Shown: one piece after another, positions 57,659 through 64,000 of the stretch | Numbering within the stretch: the first letter of the stretch is position 1 | Layout: every line of letters starts with the position of its first letter | NCBI GenBank assembly: GCA_963728995.1 | Contig: CAVSMD010000006.1 | Location: 496,001-560,000 of the forward strand | DNA from: FEN-1219 sp963728995 | GTDB lineage: Bacteria; Pseudomonadota; Gammaproteobacteria; Steroidobacterales; Rariloculaceae | Direction of reading: 5' to 3' | Length of the DNA stretch: 64,000 nucleotides | Program-made: the position numbers and the translations under genes | Notes under the pieces: model-generated | Seen by the model: the letters and a program-made list of their open reading frames with translations, nothing else | The model's database searches: none | What the model was told of the DNA's origin: nothing

Positions 57659-59956
57659 TTGAATAAAGCCAAAGCCACCGCATTCGAAACGTTCTTCGTG
57701 CCGCGAATTCGCGGCTTGCGCGAGTCGGCGTTCTGGGTGCTCGCGGGCTTGAGCGTCATCCTGCTGCTCGCCTTGTTGAGCTACAGCCCGGTCGATCCGG
57801 GCTTCAGCGTCGCCAGCGGCAGCGACACCGTAGCGAATCGCATGGGCCCGGCCGGGGCCTGGTTCGCCGACGTGGCGTTCGTGCTGTTCGGCATGTCCGC
57901 GTATCTGTTTCCGTTGCTCGTGCTGATCGCGGGCGTGTTCTTGTTCCGCAGCGAGCGCATGCCCGAGCGGGCGGCAACGATCTGGCGCGGCGTCGGTTTC
58001 GTGCTGACGATCGCCACGAGCTCCGGGCTCGCGACGTTGCATTTCGCCGCTGCCGACATGCGCGAGACCGCGGGCGGCATCCTGGGGCAACTCGTGGGCC
58101 ATGGTCTCGAGTACGGGCTGGGTTTGCTCGGTGCCACGGTACTGCTGCTCGTGCTGTGGCTTGCGGCGGTGTCCGTCGCGACCGGCGTGTCGTGGCTCGC
58201 GATCATGGATCGCACCGGTCGCGCGGTGTACTGGGGTGTCGCGGCATTGAACGAGAAGCTCGTCGAGGCGCGCATCTGGCTCGCCGGACGACGTGCGAAG
58301 CAGCAGCGCCAAGAGGTCGTGAGCAAGGTCAGGGCGAAGCCGAAAGCCGGTGCGCCGCGGATCGAGCCCGTGATCGAGAAGATCGAGATCAGCCCGCGCG
58401 CCTCCGAGCGCCTCGAGCGCGAGCGGCAGGTGCCGTTGTTCGAGCCACCGCAGTCGAACGAGCTGCCGGCGCTCTCGCTGCTCGACAATCCGCCGCCGCG
58501 CGAAGGCGGCTACTCGGCCGAAGCGCTCGAGGCCATGTCGCGCCTCGTCGAGCTGAAGCTCGGCGATTTCGGCGTCGAGGCGGAGGTCGTGGCGGTGCAT
58601 CCGGGCCCGGTCGTGACGCGCTTCGAGTTGAAGCCGGCCGCCGGCGTCAAGAGCAGCCAGATCAGCAACCTCGCGAAGGATCTCGCGCGGTCGCTCGCGA
58701 CCGTGAGCGTGCGCGTCGTCGAGATCATTCCGGGTAAGCCGTACGTCGGCCTCGAGATTCCGAACGAGGTGCGCGAGATCGTCGCGCTCGGCGAGATCAT
58801 CAAATCGCAGGCCTACGACGAGCTGAAGTCGCCGCTCACGCTCGCGCTCGGCAAGGACATCGGCGGGGCGCCGGTCGTCGCGGATCTCGCGCGCATGCCG
58901 CACCTCTTGATCGCCGGCACGACGGGCTCCGGCAAGTCGGTGGGGCTCAACGCGATGGTGTTGAGCCTGCTGTACAAGTCCACGCCCGAGCACGTGCGGC
59001 TGATCATGATCGACCCGAAGATGCTCGAGCTGTCCGTCTACGAGGGCATCCCGCATCTGCTGGCGCCCGTCGTCACGGACATGAAGCAAGCCGCGAACGC
59101 GCTGCGCTGGTGCGTCGCCGAGATGGAGCGCCGCTACGCGCTCATGGCGGGGCTCGGCGTTCGGCATCTGTCGAGCTACAACCGCAAGGTCACGGAGGCC
59201 ATCGACGCGGGCCGACCGCTGCTCGACCCCACCTTCGAGCCCGAGCTCGAAGGCGAGACCGCGCCGGAGCTGCAGACGCTGCCCTACATCGTCGTGATCA
59301 TCGACGAGCTCGCCGACATGATGATGATGGTCGGCAAGAAGGTCGAGGAGCTGATTGCGCGGCTGGCGCAGAAGGCCCGCGCTTCCGGCATTCACATGAT
59401 CGTCGCCACGCAGCGCCCGTCGGTCGACGTGATTACCGGCCTCATCAAGGCCAACATTCCGTGCCGCATCGCGTTTCAGGTGTCGGCCAAGGTGGATTCG
59501 CGCACGATCCTGGATCAGATCGGCGCCGAGCATCTGCTCGGCCACGGCGACATGCTGTACCTGCCGTCTGGCACTTCGATGCCGTTCCGAGTGCACGGTG
59601 CGTTCGTCTCCGACAACGAGGTGCACACCGTCGTCAAGGCGCTGCGCGCGAGCGGCAAGCCGAGCTACATCGACAACGTGCTCGACGGGCCGGCAGGCGA
59701 CGTGCTGGGTCTCGAGCCCGCCGTGGCTGCGTCCGGGGAGTTGGACGGCGAGCAGGATCCGCTCTACGATCAAGCGGTACGGATCGTGACCGAAACGCGC
59801 AAGGCGTCGATTTCCGGCATCCAACGGCGCCTGAAGATCGGCTACAACCGGGCGGCGCGAATGGTCGAAACCATGGAAGAGGCCGGGATTGTCGGAAGTC
59901 TCCAGACCAATGGATTCAGGGAAGTCCTGGCGCCGCCGCCTCCTGCGCTCGATTAG
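57659..59956 (+). CDS. ftsK: DNA translocase FtsK
   Basis: A 765-residue intact translocase. Four or five N-terminal helices lie within residues 20-190. A short linker follows, compared with the very long one of E. coli FtsK. The motor has LLIAGTTGSGKSVGLNAMVL (Walker A), LPYIVVIIDELADMMMMVGK (Walker B) and IHMIVATQRPSVDVITGLIK. The C-terminal gamma winged helix is VTETRKASISGIQRRLKIGY with NRAARMVETMEEAGIVG, which reads KOPS sites. The start is TTG 57659; an in-frame stop lies 24 bases upstream and no ATG or GTG is available. It moves chromosome termini through the septum for dimer resolution. lolA overlaps its end. Confidence 0.95.
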   Translation: MNKAKATAFETFFVPRIRGLRESAFWVLAGLSVILLLALLSYSPVDPGFSVASGSDTVANRMGPAGAWFADVAFVLFGMSAYLFPLLVLIAGVFLFRSERMPERAATIWRGVGFVLTIATSSGLATLHFAAADMRETAGGILGQLVGHGLEYGLGLLGATVLLLVLWLAAVSVATGVSWLAIMDRTGRAVYWGVAALNEKLVEARIWLAGRRAKQQRQEVVSKVRAKPKAGAPRIEPVIEKIEISPRASERLERERQVPLFEPPQSNELPALSLLDNPPPREGGYSAEALEAMSRLVELKLGDFGVEAEVVAVHPGPVVTRFELKPAAGVKSSQISNLAKDLARSLATVSVRVVEIIPGKPYVGLEIPNEVREIVALGEIIKSQAYDELKSPLTLALGKDIGGAPVVADLARMPHLLIAGTTGSGKSVGLNAMVLSLLYKSTPEHVRLIMIDPKMLELSVYEGIPHLLAPVVTDMKQAANALRWCVAEMERRYALMAGLGVRHLSSYNRKVTEAIDAGRPLLDPTFEPELEGETAPELQTLPYIVVIIDELADMMMMVGKKVEELIARLAQKARASGIHMIVATQRPSVDVITGLIKANIPCRIAFQVSAKVDSRTILDQIGAEHLLGHGDMLYLPSGTSMPFRVHGAFVSDNEVHTVVKALRASGKPSYIDNVLDGPAGDVLGLEPAVAASGELDGEQDPLYDQAVRIVTETRKASISGIQRRLKIGYNRAARMVETMEEAGIVGSLQTNGFREVLAPPPPALD

Positions 59957-60594
59957 CGGGCCGGCGTTCCTTTTTCTCGTCGCGATTTGCACCACGGCCT
60001 CGGCGCAGCCCGCCGTCGACGGCAAACCACCGGCGGGCCTGGCGGCCCTCGAGGCCTTCCTCGGCGACGTGCATTCGCTCACGGCCGACTTCAAGCAGGA
60101 GCTGTGGACGGCCGATCACCGTTTGCTGCAGACGGAGACCGGCACGCTCTCGCTGCGTCGTCCCAACCGCTTTCGCTGGATCTACATGCAGCCCACGGAG
60201 CTCACCGTCGTCGCGGACGGCAAGCAGCTGTGGATCTACGACGTGGAGCTCTCGCAGGTGACGGTCGCGCCGCTCGATACCACGGTGGAGTCGACGCCCG
60301 CGATGCTGTTGAGCGGCGATCGCAACGTTCGCGACGGGTTCGACGTCGTGGAGAGCTACCCACGCGACGGTCTCGATTGGATCAAGCTCAAGCCGAAGAC
60401 CGGTGGCGCCGATTTCAGTCTCCGTGCTGATCGGCTTCCAGGGCAACGCACCGCAGCAGCTCGAGCTCGTCGACGGCCTGAATCAGGTCACGCGCATCGA
60501 GCTCATGAATCTGCAAATCAACCCGGACGTGGCCGACGCGACGTTCGAGTTCACGCCACCAGCCGGCGTCGACGTCATTGGTAACGCGGGCTAG
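59910..60594 (+). CDS. lolA: Outer-membrane lipoprotein carrier LolA, frame broken once
   Basis: About 227 residues from ATG 59910 inside the end of ftsK. A signal peptide (LLRSISGPAFLFLVAICTTA) precedes the LolA domain: LEAFLGDVHSLTADFKQELW, LSLRRPNRFRWIYMQPTELT, VVADGKQLWIYDVELSQVTV, and VLIGFQGNAPQQLELVDGLN followed by QVTRIELMNLQINP. It carries lipoproteins from LolCDE (19.1-22.3 kb) across the periplasm. One inserted base near 60417 breaks the frame at ADFS. Confidence 0.92.
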
Positions 60595-60600
60595 CGCGGC

Positions 60601-60974
60601 GTGTTGCCCCTTCGCTACCCAAAGGTCTGGCTCGGGATCGGCGCGCTGCTGCTGCTCGGCGTGATCACCGGCAGCCTCGTGCCGGCGCGCATGATCTCCG
60701 GCATCCACTTGAGCGACAAGCTCGAGCATTCGGGGTCGTACTTGCTGCTGATGGCGTGGTTCGGTGGCTGTATCCGCGCTCGTCCCAGGTCTGGGTCGGC
60801 CTCGGCTTGGTGGCGCTCGGCGTGGCGCTCGATCTGCTCCAGGGACTGACGGCAACGCGCACGCTCGATCCGGCCGACATGGCCGCGAATACCTTGGGGG
60901 TGCTCGCGGGTCTCGCGCTCTCGCTGACGATCCTTCATGCCTGGTGCCAGCGCGTCGAGCACCTTTTCTCGTAA
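60601..60974 (+). CDS. VanZ-like family membrane protein, frame broken once
   Basis: About 125 residues from GTG 60601. It has four hydrophobic helices: YPKVWLGIGALLLLGVITGS, HSGSYLLLMAWFGGLYPRSS, VWVGLGLVALGVALDLLQGL and DMAANTLGVLAGLALSLTIL. The DKLEHSGSYLLLMAW and DLLQGL...R..D..DM.ANTLG motifs are typical of short VanZ-like proteins in proteobacteria. The frame changes near 60770, where one base appears to be missing, unusual among the breaks here. Function unknown. serS follows 9 bases on. Confidence 0.75.
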
Positions 60975-60983
60975 GATATCCCG

Positions 60984-62261
60984 ATGCTCGATCCACGACT
61001 CCTCCGCCAGGATCTCGACGGCGTCGCGACGAATCTCGCGCGCCGCGGGTTCAAGCTCGACCGCGCGCGATACCTGGCGCTCGAAACCGAGCGCAAGGAG
61101 CTGCAGATCAAGGTCGAAGGCTTGCGCCAAACGCGCAACGAGCGCTCGAAGGCGATCGGTCGCGCGAAGGCGGCGGGCGGCGAGGTCGAGACCCTGAAAC
61201 GCGAGGTCGGCGAGCTCGGCGATGCGCTCACGAGCGGCGAAGCACGCCTCACGGCGCTCGGCGCGGAGCTCGACGAATTCCTGGCCGGACTGCCGAACCT
61301 GCTGCACCCATCGGTGCCGGACGGCACCGATGCGGACGCCAATGTCGAGGTGCGCCGCTGGGGCACGCCGCCGCAGTTCTCGTACGCCCCGCTCGATCAC
61401 GTGGCGCTCGGCGAGCGATTGGGTCTCATGGACTTCGACGCGGCCGCGAAGCTTTCCGGTAGTCGGTTCGTCGTGCTCAAAGGGGCGCTCGCGCAGCTGC
61501 AACGTGCGCTCACCCAGCTCATGCTCGACCTGCACACGCGCGAGCACGGCTACAGCGAAACGTACGTACCGTACCTCGTCAACGACAAAACGCTGTTCGG
61601 CACGGGGCAGCTCCCGAAATTCGCGGCGGATCTGTTCGCGCTCGAGGGCGAGCACAAGCTGCGGCTGATTCCGACCGCCGAGGTATCGCTCACGAACCTC
61701 GTCGCCGACAGCATCGTCGAAGCCGATCGATTGCCGCTGCGCCTCACGGCGCACACGCCGTGCTTCCGCTCGGAAGCCGGTTCCTACGGGCAGGACACGC
61801 GCGGCATGATCCGTCAGCACCAGTTCGAGAAGGTGGAGCTCGTCCACATCGCGAAGCCCGAGGAGTCGTACGGCGAGCTCGAGGCGCTGGTCGGTCACGC
61901 GGAATCGATCTTGCAGCGCCTCGGTCTCGCGTATCGCGTCATGGCGCTGTGCGGCGGCGACACGGGTTTCGGCTCGGCCAAGACGTATGACCTCGAGGTC
62001 TGGCTGCCGGGGCAGAGCAAGTACCGCGAGATTTCCTCGTGCAGCAACTGCGAGGCGTTCCAGGCGCGACGGATGCAGGCCCGCTGGCGCAACCCCGCGA
62101 CGGGCAAGCCCGAGCTCGTCCATACGTTGAATGGGTCGGGTCTCGCCGTCGGGCGCACGCTGATCGCGGTGCTCGAGAACTATCAGCAGGCGGACGGCTC
62201 GATCCTGATCCCGGAAGCGCTGCGCGCCTACATGGGTTTGGAGCGCATCGCGCCGCTCTGA
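60984..62261 (+). CDS. serS: Seryl-tRNA synthetase
   Basis: A 425-residue intact class II synthetase. The N-terminal coiled-coil arm (residues 30-100) contacts the tRNA. Class II motif 2 is TPCFRSEAGSYGQDTRGMIR and motif 3 is GSGLAVGRTLIAVLENYQQA. Serine-binding segments are LIPTAEVSLTNLVAD and EISSCSNCEAFQARRMQARW. It charges tRNA-Ser and tRNA-Sec. The order ftsK-lolA-(x)-serS is widely conserved in gammaproteobacteria, where x is usually rarA or crcB; here it is a VanZ-like gene. Confidence 0.97.
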   Translation: MLDPRLLRQDLDGVATNLARRGFKLDRARYLALETERKELQIKVEGLRQTRNERSKAIGRAKAAGGEVETLKREVGELGDALTSGEARLTALGAELDEFLAGLPNLLHPSVPDGTDADANVEVRRWGTPPQFSYAPLDHVALGERLGLMDFDAAAKLSGSRFVVLKGALAQLQRALTQLMLDLHTREHGYSETYVPYLVNDKTLFGTGQLPKFAADLFALEGEHKLRLIPTAEVSLTNLVADSIVEADRLPLRLTAHTPCFRSEAGSYGQDTRGMIRQHQFEKVELVHIAKPEESYGELEALVGHAESILQRLGLAYRVMALCGGDTGFGSAKTYDLEVWLPGQSKYREISSCSNCEAFQARRMQARWRNPATGKPELVHTLNGSGLAVGRTLIAVLENYQQADGSILIPEALRAYMGLERIAPL

Positions 62262-62371
62262 CGCGCGCGGGCTTTGCCCCTCGCTCACCACGGCATAAGA
62301 TTGGGTACCGGCGAGTTCGGGGGAACCGCGCGCGGCCATCACACCAAGAACAGAATCGTTAGAGGATACCC

Positions 62372-64000
62372 ATGAATATGTCGATCTTCGGCGGCCGAAG
62401 GGTCGCTCGCATCGTCGCAGGCACCGCGGCTTTCGTGTGTTTCGGCGTGGGTGCAGCGCCCCCGGACCTGCCGGAGGGCTACATCAGCGGCGTCGTGAGC
62501 AGCAGCCGCGGGCCGGAGGCCGGCGTCTGGGTCATTGCCGAGACCAAGGAGCTGAAGACGCCGTTCATCAAGATCGTGGTCACCGGTGATGACGGCCGCT
62601 ACGTGCTCCCGCAGTTGCCGACGGCCACGTACAACGTCTGGGTGCGCGGCTATGGCCTCGTCGATTCGGCGAAGGTCGAAGGCCGGCCCGGCGACACGGC
62701 GCTGAATCTCACCGCCACGGTCGCCGGCACACCGGCGGACGCGGCCAAGGTGTATCCCGGCAACTACTGGTTGTCGCTGCTGCAGCCGCCGCCGAAGAGC
62801 GCGTTCCCGGGCACCGGCGACCAGGGCAACGGCATGCCGCCAACCATGGATTCGCAGGCGCACTGGATCTACAACATCAAGAGCGGCTGCAATTTCTGCC
62901 ACGAGCTCGGCACGCAGATCACGCGCACGCTGGGGCACATGGATCACCTCGGCTTCAAGACGCCGGAGGAGGCCTGGGTGTACCGGACGCAGCTCGGCGT
63001 GCGTGGCAGCGCGATGGCCGGCACGATGGCGCAGTGGGGCACGCAGGCCGGGGCGAAGGTGCTCGCCGATTGGACCACGCGCATCGCCAACGGCGAAGTG
63101 CCGCCGCAGCCGCCGCGCCCGACGGGCATCGAGCGCAACGTCGTCGTCACGCTGTGGGACTGGGGCGTGGCCGACTCGTTCATGCACGACGAGATCTCCA
63201 CCGACAAGAACGACCCCACGGTGAACCCGTACGGCAAGGTGTATGCCGCGTCCGCCGGTCATGGCAAGCTCACGGTCGTCGATCCCGTCGACAACAGCAC
63301 CTACGAGCTCACGATCCCGACGCGCGACGACCCGCGCAAGGTCCCGTCGCGGTTTCCGCCGCCGGCAATGCCGTCGAATTTCTGGGGCATGCAGCACATC
63401 TGGGGCCTCGAGAACCCGGCGGATCCGCACAACCCGATGATGGACGAGAAGGGCCGCGTCTGGTTGACGTCGAAGATTCGCGACGAGGAGCCTGCCTGGT
63501 GCAAGGAAGGCTCGAGCAACAAGTTCGCGAAGTACTACCCGCTGACCTTCAGCAACCGGCAGGCCTCGGTGTACGACCCGGCGACCGGCCAGTGGGAGCT
63601 CATCGACACGTGCTTCGCGACGCACCACCTGCAGTTCGACAACGACCCCGATCACACGCTGTGGTTCAACGAGCTGCTCGGACCGATGGTCGGCTGGGTC
63701 AACACGCGCGAGTTCGATCGCACGCACGACGAGCAGGCCACGCAGGGCTGGTGCCCGCAGGTCGTCGACAGCAACGGCGACGGCAAGATCACGAAGCCGT
63801 GGAACAAGCCCGGCGAACCCGTGGATCCGAAGCGCGACACCGAAGTGCGTTACAACCTGTACTCGGTGATTCCGAGCCCCGTGGACGGGTCCGTCTGGGG
63901 CGCGTCGGAGCAGTTCCCGGGCTACATCGTGCGCGTGGATCGTGGCAACAACCCGCCCGAGACCTGCATCACGGAGGTCTACAAGGTGCCGGAGCCCGGT
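62372..64000 (+). CDS. Secreted carboxypeptidase-regulatory-like / beta-propeller protein with a heme c motif, partial
   Basis: 543 residues are visible and the frame is open at the window end. AGAGGA lies five bases before ATG 62372. A signal peptide ends at FCFGVGAAP. Residues 29-115 form a carboxypeptidase-regulatory-like beta sandwich (GYISGVVSSSRGPEAGVWVI, GDDGRYVLPQLPTATYNVWV). Around residue 175 is a single CxxCH heme motif (IKSGCNFCHELGTQIT). From about 280 on there are propeller-like segments (VYAASAGHGKLTVVDPVDNS, DEKGRVWLTSKIRDEEPAWC, DNDPDHTLWFNELLGPMVGW), resembling streptogramin-lyase-like propellers. It is likely periplasmic and redox-linked; substrate unknown. Confidence 0.75.
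   Translation, partial: MNMSIFGGRRVARIVAGTAAFVCFGVGAAPPDLPEGYISGVVSSSRGPEAGVWVIAETKELKTPFIKIVVTGDDGRYVLPQLPTATYNVWVRGYGLVDSAKVEGRPGDTALNLTATVAGTPADAAKVYPGNYWLSLLQPPPKSAFPGTGDQGNGMPPTMDSQAHWIYNIKSGCNFCHELGTQITRTLGHMDHLGFKTPEEAWVYRTQLGVRGSAMAGTMAQWGTQAGAKVLADWTTRIANGEVPPQPPRPTGIERNVVVTLWDWGVADSFMHDEISTDKNDPTVNPYGKVYAASAGHGKLTVVDPVDNSTYELTIPTRDDPRKVPSRFPPPAMPSNFWGMQHIWGLENPADPHNPMMDEKGRVWLTSKIRDEEPAWCKEGSSNKFAKYYPLTFSNRQASVYDPATGQWELIDTCFATHHLQFDNDPDHTLWFNELLGPMVGWVNTREFDRTHDEQATQGWCPQVVDSNGDGKITKPWNKPGEPVDPKRDTEVRYNLYSVIPSPVDGSVWGASEQFPGYIVRVDRGNNPPETCITEVYKVPEPG

Noticed and set aside
57644..60094. An 816-codon open frame on the minus strand opposite ftsK
   Set aside because: Its translation is low-complexity His/Arg/Ala/Asp sequence typical of the antisense of GC-rich genes, and the plus strand encodes a complete, unmistakable FtsK.

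Overview
This 64 kb window is GC-rich chromosomal DNA of a Gram-negative bacterium, most probably a gammaproteobacterium. The Lol lipoprotein pathway, MsbA/LpxK/KdsB lipid A and LPS genes, a type II secretion operon, YceD-rpmF-plsX-fabH, clpS-clpA-infA-aat and ftsK-lolA-serS are all present in gammaproteobacterial order. The mixture of a DUF6152 protein, a TorF-type porin, an Abhydrolase_10-type hydrolase, paired sigma/anti-sigma operons and PQQ dehydrogenase suggests a Nevskiales, Steroidobacter or Xanthomonad-like lineage, but that is inference. I see no rRNA, tRNA, prophage, insertion sequence or CRISPR array. Layout: 0-7.5 kb holds a DUF711 tail, a DUF5924 protein, a yqjD-yqjE-yqjK-GST operon, a secreted beta-propeller protein, a PQQ dehydrogenase and a small porin. 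7.5-12.9 kb holds an ECF sigma / anti-sigma / S8 protease operon, a copper-handling set (SCO, PCu(A)C, NlpE-like lipoprotein) and a CHRD protein. 13-18.9 kb holds a DUF6152 protein, signal peptidase I, a second sigma / anti-sigma operon whose anti-sigma carries a bactofilin-like beta-helix, and a degraded hydrolase. 19-31.3 kb is envelope biogenesis: lolC-lolE-lolD-comEC-exbB-exbD-msbA-lpxK-kdsB-phosphatase, then an M20 peptidase. 31.3-39.7 kb is RNase E, rluC, maf, yceD, rpmF, plsX, fabH and an L,D-transpeptidase. 39.7-46.6 kb holds an alanine-zipper lipoprotein and the SOS mutagenesis operon lexA-imuA-imuB-dnaE2 behind twin LexA boxes. 46.7-52.4 kb is gspC-D-E-F of type II secretion. 52.6-64 kb is clpS-clpA, infA, aat, a GNAT protein, ftsK, lolA, vanZ-like, serS and a partial heme-motif protein. 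Sequence quality dominates interpretation. About fifty reading-frame breaks lie in otherwise perfectly conserved genes, many of them essential (msbA, lpxK, kdsB, rne, plsX, clpA). Nearly all are repaired by removing one base, and they come in patches: 40-47 kb is clean, while 26.0-27.0 kb has about one break per 90 bases. I read these as uncorrected single-base insertions of an error-prone assembly and annotate the genes as whole loci. The biologically most interesting items are the two sigma/anti-sigma modules. In the first, the anti-sigma outer domain resembles the propeptide region of the neighbouring subtilisin. In the second, a zinc-finger anti-sigma is fused to a bactofilin-like helix and membrane domain. 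Also notable is a GspE lacking its usual tetracysteine metal site.
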